Shown here: positions 41,463 to 50,691 of the stretch, piece after piece
How the letters are laid out: the number at the start of each line of letters is the position of its first letter
Numbering within the stretch: position 1 is the stretch's first letter
DNA from: an uncultured Desulfovibrio sp.
GTDB taxonomy: Bacteria > Desulfobacterota > Desulfovibrionia > Desulfovibrionales > Desulfovibrionaceae
DNA length: 58,112 bases
Assembly: GCA_944324555.1 (NCBI GenBank)
Contig: CALUWU010000151.1
Span: 1 to 58,112, forward strand
Reading direction: 5' to 3'
Made by a program: the position numbers and the translations under genes
The notes under the pieces: model-generated
What the model saw: the letters and a program-made list of their open reading frames with translations, nothing else
The model's database searches: none
What the model was told of the DNA's origin: nothing

Positions 41463-42248
41463 ATGAGCGAAACCCCCGAAGCGCCGATGGACGACGCCAG
41501 CCGCGAGTTTCTCGAAAACCTGCCGGAACTGGAGCCCGGAAAGACCTTCCATTTTGCCTGCAATCCCGACGTGCCGTGCTTCAACCGCTGCTGCGCGGAG
41601 CTTACCCTCCCGCTCACGCCTTACGACGCGCTGCGCCTGCGTCGCCATTTCGGCATGGACAGCGAAACCTTCCTCAACACCCACACCCGCATGCGGAGCT
41701 TTCCCGACACGGGCTTTCCCCTGCCTCTGCTGCGCATGCTGGAAGGACCGGGCGAACCCTGCCCCTTTGTCACGCCGGCGGGCTGTTCGGTCTATGAGGA
41801 CAGGCCCGGCGCCTGTCGCTGCTACCCGCTGGGACGCGGCGCCAAGATGGCGCGCGACGGGGTGGAAGAACGTTTCTTTGTCGTGCGCGAACCCCACTGC
41901 CACGGTTTCGATCAGGGAAGGGACTGGACGGCTCAGGAATGGCTGGCGGATCAGGGTCTTGACGTGTTCAATGCCGCCAATGACCGCTACATGCGCCTCA
42001 TAACCATGGTGCGCGCGTCCGGCAAGCCGCTGGAAGCCCGCATGGCCACCATGGCGGTGCTCTGCCTCTATCAGCTGGACAAGTTCCGCGAACTCATCGA
42101 GCAGATGCATATTTTCTCGCGCGTGGAAATCTCGGAAGAACGCCGCGCGGCCGTCATGAACCGCGACGAGGATACCCTCGACTTCGCGCTTGACTGGCTG
42201 GAACTTGTCATCTTTGGCAAGAGCGACGGCTTGAAGAAGCGCGACTGA
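41463..42248 (+). CDS. YkgJ-family cysteine-cluster protein
   Basis: 261 aa. ACNPDVPCFNRCCAELTLPLTPYDALRL and PCPFVTPAGCSVYEDRPGACRCYPLGR give the eight-cysteine YkgJ pattern (putative Zn/Fe chelation or Fe-S). A PHCHGFDQG segment adds more ligands. The C-terminal 90 residues are helical. It starts 17 nt after hisG, so it is co-transcribed, but no link to histidine synthesis is known. It ends at a strong bidirectional terminator. Confidence 0.85.
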   Translation: MSETPEAPMDDASREFLENLPELEPGKTFHFACNPDVPCFNRCCAELTLPLTPYDALRLRRHFGMDSETFLNTHTRMRSFPDTGFPLPLLRMLEGPGEPCPFVTPAGCSVYEDRPGACRCYPLGRGAKMARDGVEERFFVVREPHCHGFDQGRDWTAQEWLADQGLDVFNAANDRYMRLITMVRASGKPLEARMATMAVLCLYQLDKFRELIEQMHIFSRVEISEERRAAVMNRDEDTLDFALDWLELVIFGKSDGLKKRD

Positions 42249-42283
42249 TCGCGGCGGACGTCCGCCGCGCGACGCGTTAAAGG

Positions 42284-42317
42284 AAAAAGGCGCCCGTTCC
42301 TGAACGGGCGCCTTTTT
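42284..42317. terminator. Bidirectional Rho-independent terminator
   Basis: AAAAAGGCGCCCGTTC / GAACGGGCGCCTTTTT, a perfect palindromic stem with A- and T-runs, between the convergent YkgJ and membrane-protein genes. Confidence 0.92.
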
Positions 42318-42369
42318 CCTTGGCTTCATGCAAGGCCGGGGCCGGCCGGCTGGGTACGGTATATTTGTT

Positions 42370-44451
42370 CTATCTTCCCAGCGGCATGAGGCCCCGCGGG
42401 GTTTCCGCCCGGATAGCCAGGGGAGGAACGCTTCCGGCGGCCGCCAGGGGCGAGATCTGCTGCAACGGAAAGGCATAGAAAAGTTCCTTCCCTTCCCCGG
42501 GATCAGGCACGCGCCACTGTTCCGGGCGCACGTTCAGGCGCACCCCGGACACATCGGCCAGCAGATCGGGCAGCGCCTCCCGCTTCCGGGCGAGATCCGC
42601 CTCCAGCATGCGCCACCAGCGTTGCAGGGGGAAGGGCGGCAGGCGGCGGATATCCACCGGACTCTGATTCCAGATCGTCCAGTTTTCCGGCAGGGGAGCG
42701 GCGCAGCGCAGCACGAGCCAGATTTCGGAAAAGGTCGCGTTGTCGCCGCCAATCGCGGCCAGGCGCGCGTCGCGGACCCCAAGTTCCTCCAGTTCCGGCG
42801 TCAGCGCAAGTTCCCGGGCCGATGATTGCAGGGCCGCCGCCACGGCCGCGGCGCCGTTCCCCGGGGCGCTTTGCACGCCGCCAAGTCCGTACAGCCAGGC
42901 AACCCAGAGATTCGGCCAGCTCTCCGGCGTCAGCGGCAGATCCTCGCCCGCGTAAATGGGGAAAACCCCGTAGTCCAGACGCCGCACGACAAGCGCCGGC
43001 AGGGCGGAATCCACGGCGCGCCGCCGGCTGCCGGGGCGGGCAGCCTCGCCAAGCAGGCCGAAGCGGAAAGCGGGATCATCCCAGGTGGCCGCGCGCCCGG
43101 TCTGCTCCAGCAGGGCGTAACGCAGGGATAGGCGCGTATCCAGATCCGCAAAGGCGCCGTTGGCGGCGTTCAGACTTGTCAGACGCCAGTTGGCGCCGCC
43201 GCACAGCAGCAGGACGGCCGGCAGCAAGACCAGCCACAGACGCATATCCCGCGCATGGGCGGCGTGCCGCAGGCGGCGGGCAAGACGTCCGAGCAGCGGA
43301 TAAAGCGTCGCGCCCAGGGCCAGCGCGCCATAAGGCGCGAGCGCGGCGGCGAACTTGGGAGACGAGGCAAACGAGGCGTCGGTACCGGCATGCAGCAGGG
43401 CGATGCAGAACGAGAACAGCACATAGAGCGGCGGCGCGATCAGACAAAGCCAGGGATAGGGAGAGGGCAGGCTTTCCCTTTCCTCCCGCGCCGGACGCGG
43501 CAGAAGCAGGCTTGCGGCAAGCACGGTCACGGCCCAGGGAAGCGACAGGCACCAGAAGGCATTGTGCAGCCAGTCCGCAGGCAGGGTCGCAAGATGCTGA
43601 AGGACGACGGTCGCGTCCACATCGCGCGCGGCCCGGCGGACAAAATTCCCCGGAGCGAGAAAGGAGAGAAGCAGGGCAAGGAAGATCCACGCCCCGACCC
43701 GCGTCAGATCCCGCGCCAGCGGATGACGGCAGCGCCACGCCAGCAGGGCGGTCGCAAGCGCGACAAGAAACACGGCGAGCGCCGAATATTCATAGACGCC
43801 GACGGCCAGCACGCCCGCCAGCGTCGCCGCCCGCCTGGGAGAGGCCGCCCAGACGGTAGGGGCGGCGCAGCGCCGCCAGAGGGCGCGCCACCCGCGCTGG
43901 GTTCGCATGGCGCCATGCCGGACGCCGGAGCGGGGCACGGCCTCCGTCGGCTGGGCGCGCCAGAGACGACAGAGCAGCGCCATGAACAGCAGGGACATGC
44001 CGCCCTGCAAGCCCACGGAAAGCGCGTCCGTCTGCATATAGAAGAGGGGCAGCCCCTGATGCGCCGTCAGCAGACAGAACAAGAAAAAAAGACCGCAAAG
44101 GGCGGACCAGCGACGCGTGCCGCCCAGGGCGCGCGCCAGTATCCAGCCCGCGAGGGCATAGGTCGCCATGACGGCCAGACAAACCAGCGCCGCGAGGGGA
44201 GGGCAGACGCCGCCCTTGCCCAGAAGCGTCACCAGAAAATGATGGGTATAGCGGCCGCTCCAGAAGATCCACTCCTTGCCGACCTCATACAGAGCGCTTG
44301 GCACGTCAAGAAAGAACATGGCGCGCGTGGCATAATCGAAATCATCGCAGCGCGGATGCAGAAATCCCAGCGCCCAGAAAAAGGGAAGAAGAGCGCAGAT
44401 CAAAAGGAGAAACCAGAATGGAGAAACTTTATGAGGCGGCAGAGGTTGCAT
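42370..44451 (-). CDS. Large polytopic membrane protein (DUF6056-like)
   Basis: 693 aa. About eleven to thirteen hydrophobic segments in the first 430 residues, then a soluble C-terminal domain of about 240 residues. The first loop has HPRCDDFDYATRAM and EWIFWSGRYTHHFLVTLLG, an acidic DDF motif after the first membrane segment as in DUF6056 and GT-C-type glycosyltransferases. This suggests transfer of sugars from a lipid carrier at the outer face (inference). ATG at 44451 is preferred; the frame extends to 44490. It has a bidirectional terminator downstream and a terminator upstream, so it is a single-gene unit. Confidence 0.65.
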   Translation of the reverse strand: MQPLPPHKVSPFWFLLLICALLPFFWALGFLHPRCDDFDYATRAMFFLDVPSALYEVGKEWIFWSGRYTHHFLVTLLGKGGVCPPLAALVCLAVMATYALAGWILARALGGTRRWSALCGLFFLFCLLTAHQGLPLFYMQTDALSVGLQGGMSLLFMALLCRLWRAQPTEAVPRSGVRHGAMRTQRGWRALWRRCAAPTVWAASPRRAATLAGVLAVGVYEYSALAVFLVALATALLAWRCRHPLARDLTRVGAWIFLALLLSFLAPGNFVRRAARDVDATVVLQHLATLPADWLHNAFWCLSLPWAVTVLAASLLLPRPAREERESLPSPYPWLCLIAPPLYVLFSFCIALLHAGTDASFASSPKFAAALAPYGALALGATLYPLLGRLARRLRHAAHARDMRLWLVLLPAVLLLCGGANWRLTSLNAANGAFADLDTRLSLRYALLEQTGRAATWDDPAFRFGLLGEAARPGSRRRAVDSALPALVVRRLDYGVFPIYAGEDLPLTPESWPNLWVAWLYGLGGVQSAPGNGAAAVAAALQSSARELALTPELEELGVRDARLAAIGGDNATFSEIWLVLRCAAPLPENWTIWNQSPVDIRRLPPFPLQRWWRMLEADLARKREALPDLLADVSGVRLNVRPEQWRVPDPGEGKELFYAFPLQQISPLAAAGSVPPLAIRAETPRGLMPLGR

Positions 44452-44499
44452 GAATTTTCCAAAGGGGCTGCCGGAGGATACTGCCCGCATCCTCCTTAT

Positions 44500-44515
44500 T
44501 GTTTCACACGAAACA
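44500..44515. other. parS-like 16-bp palindrome
   Basis: TGTTTCACACGAAACA differs from the ParB-binding consensus TGTTTCACGTGAAACA only at the two central bases. It lies between the membrane-protein gene start and the terminator of the large oxidoreductase gene. A second near-match is at 56583. Confidence 0.25.
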
Positions 44516-44547
44516 AAAGGGGGCCGCGCCCTGCGCGACCCCCTTTT
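44515..44547 (-). terminator. Terminator of the FAD/Fe-S oxidoreductase gene
   Basis: AAAAGGGGG / CCCCCTTTT stem around a GC loop; on the minus strand it is followed by TGTTTCG and lies 8 nt after the gene stop. On the plus strand TTTTGTTTTT follows, so it could work both ways. Confidence 0.75.
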
Positions 44548-44555
44548 GTTTTTCT

Positions 44556-47500
44556 CTAGGCTTCAACGACACGAACATCGCCGCGAGCGTCGTTCGCTCT
44601 ACGCCGGAACGACTGCCGCCGATCCTCTCCGTCAAACTGACCGGCAATCCACTCGGCCACATGCAGAACAGGACGCCGCGCGTCGTTCATATTGATAAGG
44701 CAGCGCCCGATACCGAGCTTGCAGGAGGGGCAACCGACCAGCACCGGCCCGGAATATTCGCCGCTGTCCGGCGCGACCCGGGCGAAGATTTCCGAAAGGG
44801 ACTGCTGCTTGCGCTGCCGCAGCATGTTATAAATGCTGGGCGAGGTCATAGCCCCCATGCCCGATTCGCCGCAGCAGCCGGAAGAAAGCACCACCCTGGC
44901 GCCGCTGAAGTCGGAAAGGCTCGCGGCGATCTGCGGCCGGGCCTTGATGGGATGCACGTCGGCCCATTCGCAGTGGCATGCGCTGTGATAGACCACGGGC
45001 GCGTCCGCCGCCAGGGGCGCCGTGCGCGTGGCCTTCATTTCGGCGGTATTCAGCAGGGGGAGCACAAGCTGCGTCACATCCTTCTGGGTCAGCTCGGGGA
45101 ACTGTTCCTGCAATTTCATGCGGGACAGACCGTCGCGGCAGGAACCGCAGGCGGAAACAAGATGCCGCACGTCAAAGCCCTGCCGGACCAGCGCCCGGAT
45201 CATGGCCGCAAGATACTGGCGGTTCTGGGCCATGTTGTCTTCAAACTGCGTGTCCAGACCGGCCGCCAGCAGCGGATAGCCGCAGCACAGATGGCGCGGC
45301 GGCACCGCGACGGCAAAGCCCGCCTTGAGCAGCAGCATGATGCTTGAAATGGCGATGCGATCAAAGAACAGCGCGCCGCCGCAGCCGGGGAAGTAGAGCA
45401 CGCAGGGCATTCCCTGGGCGGGCTGCGCCGGGGCGAAGACGTTGCCGCGATGCAGCTTCAGGGCTTCGTACAGGTTGGTGTAGCCCGTCTTGGGGCCGGG
45501 ACCGGTAAACAGCGGACTCTGAAGACGCTTCTTCCAGAATCCGGGCACGAAGCCCAGGAAGCGGTTCTGCATCTTCTGCCCGAGGGACGCCATTTTCGCG
45601 GCCTTGGGAACGCGCCGCTCCACATCGCGCACCAGCCACTCCAGCGCCCGTTCCTTGATGGGATGCCCGCCGGCGCCTTCGTGCTCCAGCAGGGCCCGCA
45701 GCTGCAACGCCACCTCGCCCGAAGGAATCTTGACCGGACAGTTGGCCATGCAGCGCCCGCAGCCCGTGCAGTGTTCCACCAGATCCCGCAGCCGCAGCAA
45801 AAGCGCCTCGTCGATGCGGCCCTTGTTGACCTGCGAATAATAGACGGCCTCGATGAGCATGCCCAGCGCCATGTTCTTGTTGCGCGGGTGATACTGCATG
45901 GAGCGCTCGGGATAGCACATGGCGCAGACCTGACGGCACTTGCCGCAGCGGGTGCAGATCTGCACCGTGGACAGCAGGCTGATGAGCTTGTCCTTGTCGG
46001 GCAGACCCGACTGGCTGAGATCCTGAATCAGGCGATTGAAGGAAAAGGTAAAGGGACGAACCGGCAGCTCGCGATACACCAGCTTGGCCGGGTTCATGAC
46101 GTCGCGCGGATCGACCCGTTCCTTGAAGGCGCGCAGGGCGTCCATCTTGTCCTTGCTGAAAAAGGATATCTTGGTAATGCCGATGCCGTGCTCGCCGGAG
46201 ACTTCTCCGCCCATGGCCTGGCATTCGGCCATGACGCGCGCGGCCGTTTCCTCGGCCTCTTCCAGCATGTGGGCGTCGTTGGAGTTGACGGGAATATTGA
46301 CGTGACAGTTGCCGTCGCCGGCGTGCATGTGGCTGGCCACGACGATGCGGCTGCTTTCCATGTAGTCGCGGATCACGGCGATGCGCCTGCCGAGGAATGG
46401 ATATTTCTCGCTCAGGCCGGCAAAGAAGCGGTTGGCCCGATCCCAGAGTTCGGTGTCGGAAAGCTCTTCCGGCCCGCCCTCTCCGGCGGCCAGCTTGGAC
46501 GTAAAGGAAAATTCCTTGTTGAATTCCTTGTCTTCCATGGGGAAGCCCTGAAGCCGCCCCACTTCCTGCAGGGCGTGGCGATAGGCCTGAGCCGTGCATT
46601 CCAGATTGAGCTTCTCAAGGAAGAGGGCGAAATCCGGGATGCGATCCATGGGAATGACCACGTCCTCGTTCATCTTGAAGCCCGACGTGCGTCTGGCAAT
46701 GGCTGACAGGCGGTGCCGATCCTCCCAGAAGCGTTCGCCTTCCCGGTCGTCGGCGGCAACGATGATGTCCACGTTGTCCTGACGCTCGACCACGTCCACG
46801 ATATGGCCCACGCACTGATCCAGCAGATACGGATCGTCGCCGTCCACCTGCAGGATGATGACGGAAATGGGCGACCCTTCGTACTTGTCGGATTTGCGCT
46901 TGTACTCAATGGCCTGCACGTACTTGGCGTTGAATTCCTCCAGCGCCGACAGATGCGCGTAGTCCCCTTCCTCGCGGATGCGGTTCCGCAGGGCCACCAG
47001 CTCCCGCACCACCACGGCGGCCGGATGCATGGAACGTCCGAAGAACTCCAGCACCATGACCCGCTTGTGGCGCGGCTTGGGGTGGATGATGAAACAGGCC
47101 TCGGTCACGATGCCGTCCACGCCTTCCTTCTGCATGCCGGGCAGGCCGCCGAGCGCCTTGTTGGTCACGTCCTTGCCCAGACCGGGCAGGCGGATTTCAT
47201 CGCCGCGCAGATGCACCACGTTGCGGACGCCGCCGCTGATGTCCTTGACCACGAAAACGGCCGTTTCGTCGGGCAGGATCTTGTGCCGGGGGTGCTCCTC
47301 GCGCTCGATGGTGATGATTTCCCCGGTCGGCGTGACCATGCGCCACCAGAGCAGATTGTCCAGCGTGGTGCCGTATTCAAAGGCCATGGGACCGCCGGCG
47401 TTTTCACTGATGTTGCCGCCGATGCTGGAGGCCTGCTTGGACGCCGGGTCAACGGAGAACAGGGCGCCGGCGGCCGAGACCGCGTTGGTGACGTCCTGCG

Positions 47501-48137
47501 TGATGGCGCCGGCCTGACAGGTCACCGTCATGGCGTCCAGATCAATGGGCCCGATACGCGTCAGGCGCGTCAGGCTGACGACCACGGCGCGCTTGCGCGC
47601 GGGCACGGCCCCCCCCGTCATGCCCGAACCGCCGCCGCGCGGAATCAGGGCGAACTTCATTTCGTTGGCGAGCTTGACGATACGGGACACCTGTTCCGCG
47701 GAATCCGGCTCAACCACCAGCAGGGGCAGCTCCATCCGCAGGTCCGTCGCGTCCGTGGCCATGGCGATCAGGGCGACGGGCGAATCCATGACGCATTCCG
47801 GGCTCATGAATTCGCGCAGCCGGCCAATGAGCTTCTGGCGGAAGGAGCTTTCGGCCTGATAGGCCGACCAGAACATGGTGATGCCTTCGCCTATGGCGTT
47901 GGCGTAATAGTGGGCCAGAGACAAAGACTCCCGCTCAAAGCGGGAATGGACGCTGGCGCGCACGGTTTCCGCGTCTACAAAGGGATTGTAGGCCACCAGA
48001 AAAAGTTCTTCCGCAATGGCTATGGCCAGAAGGCGCACGGATTCCGGCCATTCCGCGAAGTCGTCAATATTGATACGCAGGATGCGGTTGACCACATAGT
48101 CTGGAGCGATGGATATGTGCGGACCCTTGTGGGGCAT
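44556..48137 (-). CDS. FAD-binding and Fe-S oxidoreductase fusion (D-lactate/glycolate dehydrogenase type)
   Basis: 1193 aa. N-terminal half: FAD-linked oxidase of the GlcD/Dld type, with FAD-binding PRGGGSGMTGGAVPARKRAVVVSL, GGNISENAGGPMAFEYG, VASHMHAGDGNCHVNIPVN and GGEVSGEHGIG. Middle: two [4Fe-4S] motifs, CTRCGKCRQVCAMCYP and CTGCGRCMANCPVKIP. C-terminal half: two CCG-type domains (YFPGCGGALFF..., HLCCGYPLLAAG, HSACHCEWAD, LSSGCCGESGMG) as in GlpC/GlcF and HdrD. So one chain joins a 2-hydroxyacid dehydrogenase and its electron-acceptor subunit. ATG at 48137 follows GAGG with 8-nt spacing. Likely oxidises lactate or a related acid at the cytoplasmic membrane face; substrate not provable here. 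Confidence 0.9.
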   Translation of the reverse strand: MPHKGPHISIAPDYVVNRILRINIDDFAEWPESVRLLAIAIAEELFLVAYNPFVDAETVRASVHSRFERESLSLAHYYANAIGEGITMFWSAYQAESSFRQKLIGRLREFMSPECVMDSPVALIAMATDATDLRMELPLLVVEPDSAEQVSRIVKLANEMKFALIPRGGGSGMTGGAVPARKRAVVVSLTRLTRIGPIDLDAMTVTCQAGAITQDVTNAVSAAGALFSVDPASKQASSIGGNISENAGGPMAFEYGTTLDNLLWWRMVTPTGEIITIEREEHPRHKILPDETAVFVVKDISGGVRNVVHLRGDEIRLPGLGKDVTNKALGGLPGMQKEGVDGIVTEACFIIHPKPRHKRVMVLEFFGRSMHPAAVVVRELVALRNRIREEGDYAHLSALEEFNAKYVQAIEYKRKSDKYEGSPISVIILQVDGDDPYLLDQCVGHIVDVVERQDNVDIIVAADDREGERFWEDRHRLSAIARRTSGFKMNEDVVIPMDRIPDFALFLEKLNLECTAQAYRHALQEVGRLQGFPMEDKEFNKEFSFTSKLAAGEGGPEELSDTELWDRANRFFAGLSEKYPFLGRRIAVIRDYMESSRIVVASHMHAGDGNCHVNIPVNSNDAHMLEEAEETAARVMAECQAMGGEVSGEHGIGITKISFFSKDKMDALRAFKERVDPRDVMNPAKLVYRELPVRPFTFSFNRLIQDLSQSGLPDKDKLISLLSTVQICTRCGKCRQVCAMCYPERSMQYHPRNKNMALGMLIEAVYYSQVNKGRIDEALLLRLRDLVEHCTGCGRCMANCPVKIPSGEVALQLRALLEHEGAGGHPIKERALEWLVRDVERRVPKAAKMASLGQKMQNRFLGFVPGFWKKRLQSPLFTGPGPKTGYTNLYEALKLHRGNVFAPAQPAQGMPCVLYFPGCGGALFFDRIAISSIMLLLKAGFAVAVPPRHLCCGYPLLAAGLDTQFEDNMAQNRQYLAAMIRALVRQGFDVRHLVSACGSCRDGLSRMKLQEQFPELTQKDVTQLVLPLLNTAEMKATRTAPLAADAPVVYHSACHCEWADVHPIKARPQIAASLSDFSGARVVLSSGCCGESGMGAMTSPSIYNMLRQRKQQSLSEIFARVAPDSGEYSGPVLVGCPSCKLGIGRCLINMNDARRPVLHVAEWIAGQFDGEDRRQSFRRRANDARGDVRVVEA

Positions 48138-48360
48138 GACGGTCACCTCGTTACGGGATCAATTTCCTTGAAATTCGCGTGTTGCGTTCGGCCCGAGGGC
48201 CGGAAAAGAGCGTCCCCGTCCGCCGCCGCCGGCGCGGCGCCGCCCGCTTAGGACGCCGTCAGGCGTCGGCCGCGCCTTTCGGAATATATGGAATAAACTG
48301 TAATCTTATCGCCAAACGCCGCATAACGCAAGCTTTCAGGGGCGACGCGCAATCGCCGTT

Positions 48361-48388
48361 TTGACTTTTGCCGGGGCATGGCTATCCT
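48361..48388 (+). promoter_or_regulatory. Sigma70 promoter for the membrane protein at 48434
   Basis: TTGACT (48361-48366), 16-bp spacer, TATCCT (48383-48388), 45 nt before the ATG. The rest of the divergent gap 48138-48433 holds a GC-rich palindromic stretch and nothing else recognised. Confidence 0.55.
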
Positions 48389-48433
48389 GTCTCCGCGCCT
48401 CTCCCGGGGCGCGAAAAAACTTCGGAGGCGGAC

Positions 48434-49297
48434 ATGCCGCAACTTATCGACCGTCTGCAACCCCTGACGGACGCCTTTGACTGGCTCCACCAGTTCTGGG
48501 AAAGCCCCTCGTCGCAAAAGCGTCTGGCCTTCCTCACGCTGGTCATCTACCTGCTCGGAATGATCGGCATTGAAATGAACCGGCAGGGCTGGCTGCCCCA
48601 GCCCTGGGCGACCCTGGCGCCCACCAATCATTTCGACGCCATTCACCTGGCCTTTACGCTTATCCTGATCATGGAGGTCATCAGTCTCATCTTTTCCATA
48701 TCAAGTTCCTTTTCCCGCGCCGTAGGCAAGCAGTTCGAAATCCTGGCGCTCATCCTTCTGCGCAACGCCTTCAAGGAACTGTCGCATCTGCCGGAGCCCA
48801 TCAGCATCGGCGCCGCCATTGATCCAATCCTGCATATCGTCACCTCGGCCTCGGGCGCGCTGGTCATCTTCGTCGCCCTGGGCGTCTACAACCGCATCGG
48901 CGGCAGCCTGCGCTTCCTGCAGGCGCCGGAACTCCGCATGCGCTTCGTCATGAGCAAGAAGCTCCTGGCGCTGCTCCTGTTCATCATCTTCGTGGGCATC
49001 GGCATCCGCGACGCCTATCTCCACTTCCTGCTGGGCCAGACGCCCCGTTTCTTTGAAACCATCTACACGGTGCTCATCTTTGCCGACATCGCGCTCGTGC
49101 TCATCTCCCAGCGCTACATGCCGAGCTTTCACGCCGTGTTCCGCAACTCGGGGTTCGTCATCGGCACCCTGATCATGCGCCTGTCGCTGTCCGCCGCGGC
49201 GCCGTGGGATACCATCACCAGCATCTTCGCCGCCGTCTATGTGCTGGCCCTGACCTGGACGACCTCCTACTTTGCCCCCGACAAGCCCTCTTCATAA
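48434..49297 (+). CDS. Polytopic membrane protein of unknown function
   Basis: 287 aa with about six to seven transmembrane segments (LAFLTLVIYLLGMIGIEM, AFTLILIMEVISLIFSISSS, ALVIFVALGVYNRI, LLALLLFIIFVGIGIRDAYLHF, TVLIFADIALVLISQRYM...). No family motif recognised. ATG at 48434 has GGAGG upstream. A good promoter upstream and a strong terminator after it show it is transcribed alone. Divergent from the large oxidoreductase gene. Confidence 0.75.
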   Translation: MPQLIDRLQPLTDAFDWLHQFWESPSSQKRLAFLTLVIYLLGMIGIEMNRQGWLPQPWATLAPTNHFDAIHLAFTLILIMEVISLIFSISSSFSRAVGKQFEILALILLRNAFKELSHLPEPISIGAAIDPILHIVTSASGALVIFVALGVYNRIGGSLRFLQAPELRMRFVMSKKLLALLLFIIFVGIGIRDAYLHFLLGQTPRFFETIYTVLIFADIALVLISQRYMPSFHAVFRNSGFVIGTLIMRLSLSAAAPWDTITSIFAAVYVLALTWTTSYFAPDKPSS

Positions 49298-49325
49298 ACA
49301 TTCGCCCGACGCATCCGCGCAAACG

Positions 49326-49364
49326 AAACGCCGCCCGACGCAAGACGCGCCGGGCGGCGTTTTT
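49326..49364 (+). terminator. Rho-independent terminator
   Basis: AAACGCCGCCCG / CGGGCGGCGTTT stem with a loop of about 14 nt, then TTTTCC, after the membrane-protein gene. Confidence 0.88.
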
Positions 49365-49419
49365 CCTTTTCGCCGCCGAAAGCCCCGCGCGGCTGCCTCC
49401 GTCCGGCCGGGCCTGGGCC

Positions 49420-49441
49420 TTTTCAGTCTGAAACGCTCTAT
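49420..49441. repeat. Module A remnant with internal deletion
   Basis: CTTTTCAGTCTGAAACGC joins one end of an inverted module A directly to the other end GAAACGCTCTA, so only about 22 bp remain. It looks like recombination between the two GAAACGC copies inside the element. Confidence 0.45.
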
Positions 49442-49464
49442 CCCGCCGGCAAGGCGCAAACGGC

Positions 49465-49499
49465 AAGAAGCCCCGGAAGCGTCGCTTCCGGGGCTTCTT
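49465..49499 (-). terminator. Perfect 16-bp hairpin, terminator of the 124-aa gene
   Basis: AAGAAGCCCCGGAAGC-GTC-GCTTCCGGGGCTTCTT. It lies just after the stop of the minus-strand gene at 49527. The TTCTT at the stem end plus GCCGTTTG gives a weak U-tract. Confidence 0.65.
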
Positions 49500-49526
49500 C
49501 GAAATTTCATCGGGCCGCGCGCGGGC

Positions 49527-49907
49527 TCAGGCGTTGGCCGCCTTGAGCATCTCTTCCACCTGTTCCAGACTGGGCGTCGCGCCGTCGGCAAGACCGCAAA
49601 GGCTGCGTACCGCCAGCATCAGCATGTCGAACTGAATCCGCATTTCGGCGTTGCCGTTGTGAATGACGCACATGTCGTCCTGCACGTTCAGCTGATAGGC
49701 ATGGCGCGTGCGCTCTTCCTTGCCGCCGGAGCGCACAATGTAATACACCTGTCCGTTATCCTCGGTCGTATAGAGCTTCTGGCGCGTCAGAACGCCGCTC
49801 TCCTCGTCAAACCATGAACATTCCGAAAAAAGACGCCCACGAAAGCGCAAGTCGCTCCCGCTGTCTTGAGCCAGACAGATGTCTTCCATGGTGGTATCGG
49901 CGCTCAT
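49527..49907 (-). CDS. Small protein of unknown function
   Basis: 126-aa acidic soluble protein from ATG at 49907 (MSADTTMEDICLAQD...). It has a beta-rich middle (SDLRFRGRLFSECSWFDEESGVLTRQKLYTTEDNG) and no named domain. The start is set by GAGGA with 6-nt spacing; the frame to 49931 is longer by 8 residues. It has its own strong-looking promoter about 210 nt upstream and a terminator hairpin downstream. Confidence 0.7.
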   Translation of the reverse strand: MSADTTMEDICLAQDSGSDLRFRGRLFSECSWFDEESGVLTRQKLYTTEDNGQVYYIVRSGGKEERTRHAYQLNVQDDMCVIHNGNAEMRIQFDMLMLAVRSLCGLADGATPSLEQVEEMLKAANA

Positions 49908-50124
49908 CCTCTCTCCTCGTGCCTGTAACAACGCAAGCCCCGTAGGCGCGCAGGCCCCTGCTTCGTCGGAAAAAATCCTGCCGCAAGCGATGCAGGATAT
50001 CTTCCCCCATGCGCCCGCACGGCAACCAGCTTGTGATCAATGTGCAATCAAAAAAACGGCCCCAGGACGGGACCGGACGGACGCCGCGCGAACGCACGGC
50101 AATGCCGGACTCGTGTCTGGCAAA

Positions 50125-50153
50125 AAGCTAGCCTAGCCCCAACGGCTTGTCAA
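50125..50153 (-). promoter_or_regulatory. Sigma70 promoter for the gene at 49527-49907
   Basis: Perfect TTGACA (50153-50148), 17-bp spacer, TAGCTT (50130-50125) on the minus strand. The leader would be about 210 nt. Confidence 0.55.
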
Positions 50154-50691
50154 CACGACCTCCGCCCGACGCTCTGTCACCAGGGAAACCACTGTGCCTA
50201 ACGCTAACAATATTCTAGAATAACAGTATTTTTTATCTACAGAGACACGAGAACACTTCTAGCCGGCCCCCCTGAGAACGGCAATTTCAAAAAGAATGCA
50301 AAACCGCCCGCTTAGCATTTCGGCGTGCGGAACAGACCGCCCCTTGCGGAAGCGCGGCGCGTGGCGAACGGACAACTATGCAAATTTTCTAGATTTTTTA
50401 TAAAAAATTACAAAAGAAACAATATACGCACATCCCCGCTTCCGGAAAAAGACGCTCAAATATGTTCCTATCCTAAACAAGACATTTATTTCATTATTTT
50501 TTTTCTGAACAAAAAAATTTCATAAAAAAACAAAAAAATTTTTTCCACCGGCGGCCGGCGGCGGGAACGCCGCCGGCCGCAAAATGCCTTCCTCATGGTT
50601 CCCAACCGCGTTGAAACTTCTGCAACTCCTGTTTCTAACTCTGTTAACCGACTATTTTCACTCTAAAAATTAGGAACGCCGAGAACGGCGC
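50154..50691. other. AT-rich gene-free stretch with a perfect GC hairpin
   Basis: Strikingly AT-rich (many runs of A and T, for example around 50390-50545) in a GC-rich window. No frame has a credible start or composition. Inside it sits GCGGCCGGCGGCG-GGAA-CGCCGCCGGCCGC (50551-50580), a perfect 13-bp-stem hairpin. Several possible promoter-like TATAAA/TTGTAA strings occur on both strands. It may hold a small RNA or be a non-coding insertion; nothing firm is seen. Confidence 0.45.

Noticed and set aside
50325-50525. 66-residue frame in the AT-rich island
   Set aside because: No ribosome-binding site, low-complexity Lys/Phe/Ile end produced by A/T runs.
50482-50596. 33-residue minus-strand frame across the GC hairpin
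   Set aside because: Encoded largely by the hairpin (Arg-rich) and T-runs; no convincing start signal.
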